64,000 bases of DNA. Origin: Pseudomonadota bacterium. GTDB taxonomy: Bacteria; Pseudomonadota; Gammaproteobacteria; Burkholderiales; Thiobacillaceae. This document shows positions 18,810 to 27,043 of this stretch, one piece after another. The position numbers and the translations under genes were made by a program. Position 1 is the stretch's first letter, and each line of letters starts with the position of its first letter. Location of the stretch: positions 186,001 through 250,000 of the forward strand of contig JAKQCX010000027.1 in the NCBI GenBank assembly GCA_029558905.1. The letters run 5' to 3'. The notes beneath the pieces are model-generated. The model did no database searches. It was not told the origin of the DNA and worked only from the letters and a program-made list of their open reading frames with translations.

Positions 18810-19658
18810 ATGTCCAGTGCCCCCAGCATCCTCATCACCGGCTGTTCCTCCGGCATCGGCCTGGCCGTGGCCAATGGCCTGGCAGGCCGGGGCTGGCGTG
18901 TGTTCGCCAGCGCCCGGCGCCGGTGGGATGTGGAGCGCCTCGCGGCCATGGGCCTGGAGGCCCTGATCCTGGACCTGGATGACTCCGCCAGCATCCAGAC
19001 CGCGGTGGCAGTCGTGCTGGAGCGCACAGGTGGGCGCCTGCACGCCCTGTTCAACAACGGCGGATTCGGCCAGGTGGGGGCGGTGGAGGATCTGGGCCGC
19101 CAGGCCCTGCGCGAGCAGTTCGAGACCAACCTGTTCGGCTGGCTGGAGCTCACCAACCAGCTGCTGCCGAGCATGCGGGCCCAGGGCCATGGCCGCATCG
19201 TCTGCAACAGCTCGGTGCTGGGCTATGCCGCCTTCCCCTATCGCGGCGCCTATGTGGCGGCCAAGTTCGCGCTCGAAGGCCTGATGGACACCCTGCGCCA
19301 GGAGCTGTACGGCACGGGCATCCATGTGAGCCTGGTGGAACCAGGGCCCATCGTCTCGAAATTCCGCGAGAACTGTCTGCCGCACTTCCAGCGCCACATC
19401 GACTGGCAAAACAGCGTGCACCGGGCCAGTTACGAACGTCAGCTGGCGCGCCTGCGCAGGCCCGGGCCCGCCGCCCCCTTCACCCTGCCGCCGGAAGCGG
19501 TGCTGGCGAAGGTGATCCATGCCCTGGAAAGCCGGCGGCCCCGCGCCCGCTATCCCGTCACCGTGCCCGCCGTGGCCTTCTGGTGGCTGAAACGCCTGCT
19601 GTCCATCCGCATGATGGACCGGGTGCTCAGGCAGGCCTCGGGCGGAGGCGGGCGCTGA
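18810..19658 (+). CDS. Short-chain dehydrogenase/reductase (YbbO-like)
   Basis: This 282-aa SDR has ILITGCSSGIG at the N terminus, NNGGFGQVGAVED in place of NNAG, and the active-site pair Ser (NSSVLGYAAFPYRG) and YVAAK. The length and the C-terminal extension (about 225-282, with a WWLKRLLSIRMMDRVLR amphipathic helix) match the YbbO/retinol-dehydrogenase-like subgroup that reduces aldehydes or sterol-like substrates. Its stop codon overlaps the ATG of the next gene (TGATG), so the two are translationally coupled. Confidence 0.85.
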   Translation: MSSAPSILITGCSSGIGLAVANGLAGRGWRVFASARRRWDVERLAAMGLEALILDLDDSASIQTAVAVVLERTGGRLHALFNNGGFGQVGAVEDLGRQALREQFETNLFGWLELTNQLLPSMRAQGHGRIVCNSSVLGYAAFPYRGAYVAAKFALEGLMDTLRQELYGTGIHVSLVEPGPIVSKFRENCLPHFQRHIDWQNSVHRASYERQLARLRRPGPAAPFTLPPEAVLAKVIHALESRRPRARYPVTVPAVAFWWLKRLLSIRMMDRVLRQASGGGGR

Positions 19659-20698
19659 TGCCGCACCCCCGTATCCTGCCGGCGCGGGCACGCATCGCCG
19701 ATGTCCGGGAGTATCTGGCGGGTCTGGGGGCCCGTCCCGCCCATGCGCGGCGGGTGCTGCACGCCTGGGTACGACGCGTCTCGCTGGACAGGCGCCACAG
19801 CCGGGCGGAGGACTTCCTGCCCAAGTCGGTCAGGGCGGCGCTGCCCGTCCTTCTGGCCGAATTGGAGGGCCTGGCACGCCAGGTGTCGGCCCACCCGGGA
19901 CAGGATGCCTCGATGCGCCTGCTGCTGGCCCTGGCGGACGGCCAGAGCGTGGAAAGCGTGCTTTTGCCCGGAAGCGGCCTGTGCGTCTCCACCCAGGTGG
20001 GCTGCGCCGTGGGCTGCGCCTTCTGCATGACCGGGCAGGAGGGGCTCAAGCGCCAGCTCGGCAGTGCCGAGATCGTCGCCCAGGTGGCCCTGGCACGGCG
20101 GCTGCGGCCGGTGCGCAAGGTGGTGTGCATGGGCATGGGTGAGCCCGCCCACAACCTGGACAATGTCCTGGAGGCCATTCAGTGCCTGGGTACGGAGGGC
20201 GGCATCGGCCACAAGAACCTGGTGTTTTCCACGGTGGGGGATGCGCGCGTGTTCGAGCGCCTGCTGCAGGGGCCGGTGAAGCCCGCCTTGGCCTTGTCCC
20301 TGCATACTACCCGTGCGGACCTGCGGGCCCGGCTCCTGCCCCGGGCGCCTGCCATGGACCCCGCGGAGCTGGTGGCGCGTGGTGAGGTCTATGCCCGTGC
20401 CACGGGCCATCCCATCCAGTACCAGTGGACCCTGCTGGCGGGGGTGAACGACAGCGAGGCGGAGGTGGAAGCCATCGCCCGGATGCTGGCCGGCAAGTAC
20501 GCCATGATGAACTTCATTCCCTACAACAGTGTGCCGGGGCTGGCATACCAGCGTCCCGCCCGGGAGTGGGCCACGCATCTTGCCGGCCTGCTGCGGCGTC
20601 GCGGCATCGTCACCCACGTGCGCAATTCCGCCGGCCAGGACGTGGAGGCCGGCTGCGGCCAGCTGCGTGCCCGTGGCTGCATGCCGCGTCAGGCATGA
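19658..20698 (+). CDS. RlmN/Cfr-family radical SAM protein (RlmN paralogue)
   Basis: This 346-aa protein carries the radical SAM cluster motif CAVGCAFC (Cys116, Cys120, Cys123), the conserved CMGMGEP and the C-terminal VRNSAGQDVEAGCGQL, where Cys333 corresponds to the methyl-carrying cysteine of RlmN. Dual-specificity RlmN methylates C2 of A2503 in 23S rRNA and A37 in some tRNAs. This copy is not in the usual ndk-rlmN-ispG setting and is coupled to an SDR, so it may be a second paralogue with a different RNA target. The start at 19658 is fixed by overlap with the SDR stop. Confidence 0.85.
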   Translation: MPHPRILPARARIADVREYLAGLGARPAHARRVLHAWVRRVSLDRRHSRAEDFLPKSVRAALPVLLAELEGLARQVSAHPGQDASMRLLLALADGQSVESVLLPGSGLCVSTQVGCAVGCAFCMTGQEGLKRQLGSAEIVAQVALARRLRPVRKVVCMGMGEPAHNLDNVLEAIQCLGTEGGIGHKNLVFSTVGDARVFERLLQGPVKPALALSLHTTRADLRARLLPRAPAMDPAELVARGEVYARATGHPIQYQWTLLAGVNDSEAEVEAIARMLAGKYAMMNFIPYNSVPGLAYQRPAREWATHLAGLLRRRGIVTHVRNSAGQDVEAGCGQLRARGCMPRQA

Positions 20699-20707
20699 AC
20701 CGCGGCC

Positions 20708-22015
20708 TCAGAAGCGGTTGGTGAAGGGATAGTCCCGGGGCAGGGCGAGGGTATCGATCCAGATGTTGTGGGCCCAGCCGCGCAGGTATTTCAGCTCCTC
20801 CGCGCTCTCGTGATCGGACACGCCGTTGCTGCCCTCCTGCACCTCCAGGAGCTTGCTCTTCGGGTTGTAGCGGAACACGGTGGCCACGTTGAAGGCGGCC
20901 TGGTCGCTGCCCAGGGAGTAGCAGGTGCTGGACAGCACGGGCTCCGGGTCCGGCTGACGGCCGGCGAAGATTTCCCCCAGAGCCCAGGCGCAGAGCTTGC
21001 CGCTGGTGTTGGCCAGGGCCGCTGCCTTGGACAGGTTGGCGAGCATCGCATCCCCCAGGATGTGCACGTTGGGTGCTTCCAGGGATTCGAAACTGAGGAA
21101 GTCCACCGGGCACCACATGCCGTTGTCGCCCGTACGGGCGCCGATGCGGGCGGTGAGGGCGCCGGCCCCCATGGGGGGGATCAGGTTGATGACGTCGCCA
21201 TGCGCCTCGTCGAATTCGGTCCTCACTTCCATCTCCGCCACATCCAGGCCGATGACGCGGTTGTCCGGACGGTATTCGATGAGGCTGTCATCCGTGCCGT
21301 AGCCGTAGTACTTTTTCCAGGCCGTGGTGAACAGGGCCTTCTTGGAGACCAGATCGCCGTTGGCATCCAGCACGATGACCTTGCTGCGCGGCTTGTGGCG
21401 TTTCAGGTACTGGGCCACCAGGCTGATGCGCTCGTAGGGCGCGGGCGGACAGCGGAACGGGGCCATGGGGATGGCGATGACGAACACGCCGCCATCCGGC
21501 ATGTCCTCCAGCTGGCGCCGCAGCACGCCGGTCTGCTCCGGGCCTGCCTGCATGGCGTGCTTCACGGTCTCCTGGGCGGTGGCGTCATAGCCTTCCACCT
21601 TGTCGAACATGAGCTCCACCCCCGGGGAGAGCACCAGCCGGTCATAGGCCAGGCTGAGGCCCTGCGCCGTGGTCACGGTGCGCTTGCCCACATCGATGTC
21701 GGTGACGCGATCCGCCACGAAGTGGTCCACCCGGCGCTTGAGGTAATCGTAGGGCAGGGTGATGTCTTCCAGCCGGTTCATGCCGGCGATGACGGTGTTG
21801 GACATGGGGCAGGAGATGAACTGGGGCCGGGGCTCGATGAGGGTCACCTCCACCTGGGGCTCCCACTCCTTGAGGAAACGGGCGCAGGAAGCCCCCCCGA
21901 AACCCGCACCGACGACGATGACCCGGGGCCTGGCGGCGCTCGTCCGGGCCAGGGCCGGACGGCCCAGGGACAGGGCGCCGGCGGTCAGGAGAAAGTCACG
22001 ACGATTCATGGACAT
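20708..22015 (-). CDS. fccB: Flavocytochrome c sulfide dehydrogenase, flavoprotein subunit
   Basis: FccB (also SoxF) oxidises sulfide in the periplasm. The 435-aa precursor starts with a Tat signal (MNRRDFLLTAGALSLG). It has a FAD-binding VIVVGAGFGGASCARF, the cysteine that tethers FAD (FISCPMSN, Cys69), and the redox-active pair Cys189 (FRCPPAPYER) and Cys365 (SSTCYSLG). The C-terminal FCSD flavin domain is complete. The partner cytochrome gene fccA is not adjacent; instead a cupin gene ends 18 bp upstream on the same strand. An AAGGA lies 9 nt before the first ATG. Confidence 0.93.
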   Translation of the reverse strand: MSMNRRDFLLTAGALSLGRPALARTSAARPRVIVVGAGFGGASCARFLKEWEPQVEVTLIEPRPQFISCPMSNTVIAGMNRLEDITLPYDYLKRRVDHFVADRVTDIDVGKRTVTTAQGLSLAYDRLVLSPGVELMFDKVEGYDATAQETVKHAMQAGPEQTGVLRRQLEDMPDGGVFVIAIPMAPFRCPPAPYERISLVAQYLKRHKPRSKVIVLDANGDLVSKKALFTTAWKKYYGYGTDDSLIEYRPDNRVIGLDVAEMEVRTEFDEAHGDVINLIPPMGAGALTARIGARTGDNGMWCPVDFLSFESLEAPNVHILGDAMLANLSKAAALANTSGKLCAWALGEIFAGRQPDPEPVLSSTCYSLGSDQAAFNVATVFRYNPKSKLLEVQEGSNGVSDHESAEELKYLRGWAHNIWIDTLALPRDYPFTNRF

Positions 22016-22033
22016 GGCGACGGTTCCTTTACA

Positions 22034-22330
22034 TCAGATGATGCAGCATGCCGGAGAAAGGGCCTCGGAGCGATAGTGCCTGCGCACCAGTACATGCACC
22101 TGCCACAGGCAGTTGCCGGCGGGGATCTCCACCAGGTCGCCGGCCCGCACGGTGACGGGCTCGCCTCCCTCCGGCGTGAGGGTGGCGCTGCCCGCCAGGA
22201 AGTAACTCTTCTCGGCGGCATCGAGAGCGATGCGGCGCTCCCCCTCCGCATCCTTCCAGGTGGGCCAGCCATGCACGCCGAGCTCGGCCTGGCGGATCGG
22301 AGAGAGTGCGCGTTCGACGACGAGGGGCAT
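22034..22330 (-). CDS. Small cupin-domain protein
   Basis: This protein of about 98 aa has a single cupin barrel of the DUF861 (cupin_3) type: LGVHGWPTWKD, an EKSYFLAGSATLTPEGG strand pair and VRAGDLVEIPAGNCLWQVHV. Several usual metal-binding histidines are replaced, so catalysis is doubtful. The start is uncertain: ATG at 22330 begins at the domain edge; another at 22354 adds eight residues. Neither has a clear ribosome site. It is immediately upstream of fccB on the same strand, so probably co-transcribed. Confidence 0.75.
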   Translation of the reverse strand: MPLVVERALSPIRQAELGVHGWPTWKDAEGERRIALDAAEKSYFLAGSATLTPEGGEPVTVRAGDLVEIPAGNCLWQVHVLVRRHYRSEALSPACCII

Positions 22331-22757
22331 GATCGGAATATGCGTGCGCAACATCGGGCATGTTACAGCCAGCAGGCCTGGAGTACCCTGTGCATCGTCA
22401 CGCACGGCCGCGGCGCGAAGACATTCGCGAGGACATTCGGCGGACCTCGAGCCGCCCCGCAAGCCGCTCCCATCCACCTCATGCGAGCCCTGTCATGCAA
22501 TCCGCCGTGCCCGATCCCGGCCACCCGCGCCCCATCTGTTCGAGATTCAGGAACAGGCATTCAGGCAATATCTGTTTGTGCGGCAGACGGGGCGCCCGGA
22601 TACTGAGCCTCGCCCTGTGCCTTGCCGGCGGAGTGACCCGAACACGGATTGGCCTCCTTCGTCTCGCCGGGCGGGGAACCGGATCGATCCGGAGACCGAA
22701 ATCCGCTGGCCCTGGCGGGCCACGCGCTTGCAGACCTTTCCATCTCAGGAGAAGCCC
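22331..22757. other. Divergent gap between the cupin and TerB-like genes
   Basis: About 430 bp. The only structured element I see is the 14-bp palindrome CCGGATCGATCCGG at 22680-22693, 65 bp before the TerB-like start, which could be an operator or chance. No RNA gene or convincing small gene is visible. Confidence 0.4.
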
Positions 22758-23708
22758 ATGACCCCGGAGCAGCAACGCGCCGTCCTCACCCTGGCCTTGT
22801 TGGCCGCCTTTGCTGATGGCGACAAGCATGACCGGGAACGGGAGGAGATCCGCCGCATCGCCGAGTCCCTCGCCGACGAGAGCGGCGCGCCGGACCTGGC
22901 CGGCCTGTACCAGGATGTATTGCTCCGGCGCACGGGGCTGGAGGCCGCGGTGGCAAACCTGGACGCGCCTGAATTGCGCCAGCTGGCCTTTGAAATGGCG
23001 GTATGCGTGTGCAATGCGGACGGCCGGGAGAGCGAGGCCGAGAGGCGCTTCCTTCTGGATCTGAAGACCCGCCTGGGCCTGGAGGCCACCCGAGTGGAGC
23101 GCATCGAGGGCGATGCGGATACCCTGGCCGGGTTGGGCGACGTGCCTCCGTCAGCGCCGCCCGGCCCGGTGGTGGCCGCCCAGCCCGACGTCCCCGAGGC
23201 CGAACTGGAACGCAGCATCCTCCATTACGCCCTGCTCAACGGCGCCCTTGAACTGCTGCCCCAGTCCTGGGCCTCCATGGCCATCATCCCCCTGCAGATC
23301 AAAATGGTGCACGGCATCGGCAAGGCCCATGGTTACAGCCTCGATGCGGGCCACATCCGCGAATTCCTCGCGACGGCCGGCGTGGGCCTCACCTCCCAGT
23401 ATCTCGAACAGTTCGGGCGCAAGCTCCTGGGGGGGCTGCTGGGCAAGGCGGCGGGCAAGACCTTCGGCGGGGTGGGCTCGGCGGCCACCGGCATGGCCTT
23501 CTCCTTCGCCACCACCTATGCCCTGGGCCAGGTGGCCCGACGCTACTACGCGGGCGGCCGGGTGATGCACAGTGCCCTGCTGCGGCAAAGTTTCCGGGAC
23601 CTGCTGGGCCCGGCACGCGAGATGCAGGCCCGCTATCTGCCGCAGATCCGCGAGCGGGCCCGCACCCTGGACATGGGCCAGGTCATGAATCTGGCCCGGG
23701 GAGGCTAG
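22758..23708 (+). CDS. TerB-like / DUF697 two-domain protein
   Basis: This 316-aa protein has an N-terminal all-helical TerB-like domain (about 1-115) with the acidic repeats FADGDKHDREREEI and CNADGRESEAERRFL, which resemble metal-binding TerB loops. A proline-rich linker (130-150) leads to a C-terminal DUF697 domain (about 155-270) with hydrophobic, glycine-rich segments (GVGSAATGMAFSFATTYALG). DUF697 is found in membrane-associated GTPase partners such as YcjF. The function is unknown; an envelope-stress or metal-related role is only a guess. AGGAGAAGCCC precedes the ATG. Confidence 0.8.
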   Translation: MTPEQQRAVLTLALLAAFADGDKHDREREEIRRIAESLADESGAPDLAGLYQDVLLRRTGLEAAVANLDAPELRQLAFEMAVCVCNADGRESEAERRFLLDLKTRLGLEATRVERIEGDADTLAGLGDVPPSAPPGPVVAAQPDVPEAELERSILHYALLNGALELLPQSWASMAIIPLQIKMVHGIGKAHGYSLDAGHIREFLATAGVGLTSQYLEQFGRKLLGGLLGKAAGKTFGGVGSAATGMAFSFATTYALGQVARRYYAGGRVMHSALLRQSFRDLLGPAREMQARYLPQIRERARTLDMGQVMNLARGG

Positions 23709-23769
23709 ACGCTGCCATGCCGGCCAGGGCCGCAGAGCCATGCGCGCGGACCCGCACGAGCAAGGCCCG

Positions 23770-24771
23770 TCACGGGCCCAGGCTTTCCTTCTCCATGAGG
23801 ATATAGGTGTTGTAGGCGTTGCGTCGGTTGGCCTCTTCGAAGGCCGGCAGGGTCTGGTATACGGACCAGTCGGTGCCCCGGTAGGCCTCCTCGAAGGGCA
23901 CCAGATCGGCCACGGCCCGACCCATCTCGGTCCGCAGGTAGCGCAGGTAGTCCCGGGTCAGCCCCAGATCCTGCTGGGGGGTGTCGGAGGCCTGGCCGTG
24001 ACCGGGCACCAGTACCCGGGGTTGCAACGCGATGAGCCGATCCAGGGCCGCCAGCCATTGCCTGGAGTCCGCCTCCCCCACGAAGGGCACACGGCCCTTG
24101 AACACCAGGTCACCGGCATAGAGCACCTGGTCACCCTCCACGAACAGCACCAGGTCTTCCGGTGTGTGGGCCGGGCCCACATGGCGCAGGAGGAAGCGCA
24201 GGCCTCCCAGACGGAAGTCGGTGTCGCCCGAAATCCACCTGTCCGGTTCGGGGAAGCGCTGGGTCTCGTCGTTGATCCACCGGCCCAGGATTTCCTTGCG
24301 CTGGGCGAAGCGCAGCTTCTGGTCCTGGGAACCGAGGATGCCCCGGGCGGCCTCGTGCATCCACACCTCCGCGCCGGCCTCCTGGAATACCTGCATGCCA
24401 TAGTAGTGGTCGGCGTGGTAGTGGCTGAGGATGACGATGCGCACGGGCTTGTCCGTCACGGCCCGGATGCGGCGCAGCATGGCCTGGGCCAGGGAAGGGG
24501 AGGCCAGGGTGTCGAACACCACCACGCCTTCCGGGGTGACCACGAAGCCGGCGTTGGACATGAAGCCTTCGTTCTCGCGACTGGCCGCGCCTGCCAGGCC
24601 GGGGATGTAGTAGCCATGGGCTGACAGCTGCACGGCGCGGACCTGCACCCCGGGCTCCGGATAGGTGGGGGCCGCCCGTGCGAGCGGGCCGCACAGACCC
24701 AGCAGCAGGGCCAGGAGACGGACCAGCGGCGGGACCGGGATGAGAGCGGAGGCGCGGAGCGTGAGCGGCAT
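23770..24771 (-). CDS. Secreted metallo-beta-lactamase-fold hydrolase (SoxH-like)
   Basis: This 333-aa protein has a signal peptide (about 1-33, LLALLLGLCGPLARA) and an MBL domain with the di-metal motif SHYHADHYYG, a further ligand in GPAHTPEDLVLF, Asp in LYAGDLVF and the final histidine in VPGHGQ. It resembles the periplasmic SoxH / quinoprotein-relay metallohydrolase group found near sox and PQQ-enzyme genes. SoxH is not essential for thiosulfate oxidation in Paracoccus. The start at 24771 opens the signal peptide; an upstream frame extension adds no features. Confidence 0.85.
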   Translation of the reverse strand: MPLTLRASALIPVPPLVRLLALLLGLCGPLARAAPTYPEPGVQVRAVQLSAHGYYIPGLAGAASRENEGFMSNAGFVVTPEGVVVFDTLASPSLAQAMLRRIRAVTDKPVRIVILSHYHADHYYGMQVFQEAGAEVWMHEAARGILGSQDQKLRFAQRKEILGRWINDETQRFPEPDRWISGDTDFRLGGLRFLLRHVGPAHTPEDLVLFVEGDQVLYAGDLVFKGRVPFVGEADSRQWLAALDRLIALQPRVLVPGHGQASDTPQQDLGLTRDYLRYLRTEMGRAVADLVPFEEAYRGTDWSVYQTLPAFEEANRRNAYNTYILMEKESLGP

Positions 24772-24842
24772 GCGGGCATTATAGGGAGGGGAGCAAGGCG
24801 CGATGTAGTATCTTTGCGTCTTGTCCGCCACTCCTCACATCC

Positions 24843-25388
24843 GTGCGTTCCTCCCCGTTCAAGAAGCATGTCCTGGCCTTCCTGCTGGCCTTCGTCCTGC
24901 CGTTGACGGCCATCTATGCCTGGTGGGGCGGCTTTCGCGCGGTACACATCACGTCGGGGCTGGCGGGGCCGTACACGTATGCCTATCTGGAACAGACCGG
25001 AGACTATGCCAAGCTGCCGGATCTGGCCGGCAAGGTGGCCGGGGAACTGGCCGCGCAGGGAATCGAGGCCGGCCTGCCCATCACTGTGTTGTATTCCAAC
25101 CCGGAACTGGTGCAGGTCAACGAGCGCAGGGCCCGCACGGGTTACCTGCTGCCCGCCGGCGCGCTGGTGCAGCCCCCCCTGCGGCAGGACACCATACAGA
25201 TTCGCCCCGTGCTGCGGGCAGAGATCCAGGCCGGCAGCCTGCTGGCGCCCAGCAAGGCCTATGCCGCCCTGGATCGGCACCAGCAGGCCCGGGGGCGCGG
25301 TATCGTCATGCCCACGGTGGAGATCTACACACCCTCCGGCACGCCTTTGAGGATGGGGGTGCTCCGGGTGGAGATGGAAGACCGGTGA
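24843..25388 (+). CDS. Membrane-anchored GyrI-like domain protein
   Basis: This 181-aa protein has one N-terminal membrane helix (about 9-28). The rest follows the GyrI/AraC effector-binding layout: AYLEQTGDYAKLPDLAGKVA, then GLPITVLYSNPELVQVNERR, RTGYLLPAG and a final VEIYTPSG strand. Such domains bind small molecules, and a membrane-tethered form facing the periplasm is seen in proteobacteria. The start is GTG at 24843 with no strong ribosome site. It is followed after 10 bp by the CobD/AmpE-like gene, probably one operon. Confidence 0.7.
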   Translation: MRSSPFKKHVLAFLLAFVLPLTAIYAWWGGFRAVHITSGLAGPYTYAYLEQTGDYAKLPDLAGKVAGELAAQGIEAGLPITVLYSNPELVQVNERRARTGYLLPAGALVQPPLRQDTIQIRPVLRAEIQAGSLLAPSKAYAALDRHQQARGRGIVMPTVEIYTPSGTPLRMGVLRVEMEDR

Positions 25389-25398
25389 AGCGCCGCGC

Positions 25399-26295
25399 AT
25401 GAAGCTGCTTGCCCTCATCGCCGCTCTGGCCTGGGAACGCTACCGCCCGGATCTGCCGAGCCGGCCGCGGGAGACGGCAAGGCGCTGGATGATCTGGCTA
25501 CGGGAGCACGTCAACGCCGGGGGTGAGCAGCACGGCCTGCTGGCCTGGAGTCTGGGCGTGCTGGTGCCGTCCCTGGGGGTGGGTCTGCTGGCCTGGATGC
25601 TGCATGGCCTGGGGTGGCCCCTAGGCTGGGTGTTCGATGTGGCAGTGGCCTATTTCTGCCTGGGTTTCCGCCGCGCCTCCTATCAGGCCGCCAGCGTGGA
25701 GCGGGCCCTGCGCGCCGATGACCTGCAAGCCGCCAGAAGGCTTTTGGGCACCTGGCGCCCGCATCTGCTGCTGGGCGAACGGAAGGAGGATGTGATCCTG
25801 CAGGCCGCGGAAGAAGTCCTGCGCCAGTCGCTGGTGCGCCTGTTCGGCGTGCTGTTCTGGTTTGTGCTGTTCTCCGGCCCGGGGTCGGTGCTGTATCTGC
25901 TCAGCCATCTGGCCCGGGATCAATGGCATACGCAGCCCCGCTTCGGGCGGGTGACGGAGCAGGTGACCTTCCTGCTGGACTGGCTGCCCGTGCGCATCAC
26001 CGCCTTCAGCTTCGCCATCGTCGGCAACTTCCAGGATGCCATGCAGAGCTGGCGTGCCCAGGCCGCCGACTGGGGCAATGGCAATGAAGGCATCCTGCTG
26101 GCCGCCGGGGCCGGGGCCCTGGGCCTGCGCCTGGGCGGCAACGTGCGCGTGGCGGGAGGGGAACTGCATCGCTCCGTGCTGGGGGTGGGCGAGCCACCGG
26201 AGATCGGCGTCCTGCATGGCATCGTCGCCCTGGTCTGGCGTGCCGCCCTGCTCTGGGGCGCGGCCCTGGGCCTGTTCTGGCTGGGCAGCCTGTAA
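25399..26295 (+). CDS. CobD/CbiB/AmpE-like membrane protein
   Basis: This 298-aa integral membrane protein has about four hydrophobic segments (around 48-70, 160-180, 240 and 275-297). The cytosolic stretch includes FDVAVAYFCLGFRRASYQAA. The layout matches the betaproteobacterial 'CobD/CbiB family' and AmpE proteins: adenosylcobinamide-phosphate synthase relatives that often occur without other cobalamin genes. No cob genes are near, so a cobalamin role is not supported; AmpE-like signalling is an alternative. Confidence 0.75.
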   Translation: MKLLALIAALAWERYRPDLPSRPRETARRWMIWLREHVNAGGEQHGLLAWSLGVLVPSLGVGLLAWMLHGLGWPLGWVFDVAVAYFCLGFRRASYQAASVERALRADDLQAARRLLGTWRPHLLLGERKEDVILQAAEEVLRQSLVRLFGVLFWFVLFSGPGSVLYLLSHLARDQWHTQPRFGRVTEQVTFLLDWLPVRITAFSFAIVGNFQDAMQSWRAQAADWGNGNEGILLAAGAGALGLRLGGNVRVAGGELHRSVLGVGEPPEIGVLHGIVALVWRAALLWGAALGLFWLGSL

Positions 26296-26433
26296 CTGCC
26301 CAGGTCCGCGTCCCGGTCCTCCCGCCCGAGGCAACCGCCGGTGCCCGCCTCCCGCCGGGACCAGGCCGATAGGCGCGGGTCGGCACGATGTGCGGGGCGC
26401 GGAGTGGGCCGCGGCCCCGGCGGGTGCGGCCCG

Positions 26434-26640
26434 CCAGCCCTGCCGCCACGCTGCCGGAACGGATGGCCGCCGTGGCCCGGGCGCTGTCGTAGGCCGCCAC
26501 ACCCTGACGGAAGCCGAACTGGCCGCCCGCTTCACCGGCAACGACCCGTGGAAGAACCGCCTGCCCAGCTGCTCGACACCCTGGTGGCCCTGGGCCGGGC
26601 GCGCTTGACGGCAAGGGGCTACATGCCTGGATGGCCCTTG
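26434..26640 (+). pseudogene. Frameshifted C-terminal remnant, probably of a DNA methylase
   Basis: Three overlapping fragments in successive reading frames read like one protein tail. They are ATLPERMAAVARALS then stop (to 26492, frame 1), TLTEAELAARFTGNDPWKNR (about 26497-26570, frame 2), and QLLDTLVALGRARLTARGYM (from about 26567, frame 3). Joined, they resemble the helix-turn-helix-like C terminus of large class I DNA methyltransferases (helix, F-G, helix, LLxTLxALGxAR). The upstream body of such a gene is absent. The family assignment is from memory of the pattern and is tentative; the frameshifts themselves are clear. Confidence 0.45.
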
Positions 26641-26772
26641 CGCCCGGGCCCATGTTCCGAGTCTGTCACCCGCCGGCATCTGTTTCTCTTCTCCCCAGTG
26701 TGGCCGTGGAAATCCCGCGAGGCATGCAACGTATCTTCGAGCACCGTGATGCGCAGATGAGAGGAAAACCCC

Positions 26773-26892
26773 ATGGGGATGTCGCTGTTCACCGATGCGG
26801 TGCGTTATCGCCTGGTCCACGAGATCATTGCTTATCGCCGGGTGTTGGCTGCTGCCCTTGGCGATGAGCATCTTGATCGGCCTGGTAGGTAG
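26773..26892 (+). CDS. Possible 39-aa peptide or 5' remnant
   Basis: The 40-codon frame (39 aa) begins MGMSLFTDAVRYRLVHEI and ends in a tandem TAG region, preceded by AGAGGAAAACCCC. The good ribosome site and amphipathic helix suggest a genuine start, but no relative is recognised. It may be the surviving 5' end of a gene broken in this scarred patch (26.3-27.6 kb). Confidence 0.25.
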   Translation: MGMSLFTDAVRYRLVHEIIAYRRVLAAALGDEHLDRPGR

Positions 26893-27043
26893 GGTGACGA
26901 TTGCGCGACGATGTCCTCGACAAATCACCACGGGCCTCGCCGGACCTTACGCCTTTAGGTTTTGCCGGACCTCCCAGCGCAGGCGCACGCTTCAGCACAC
27001 CTCGAGACGGCACGCGCGGTATCACGCCCGGATTGCGGCCGGC

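Noticed and set aside
25399-26295. Cobalamin biosynthesis enzyme
   Set aside because: The family name includes CobD/CbiB, but no other cob genes are near and AmpE-like relatives share the fold.
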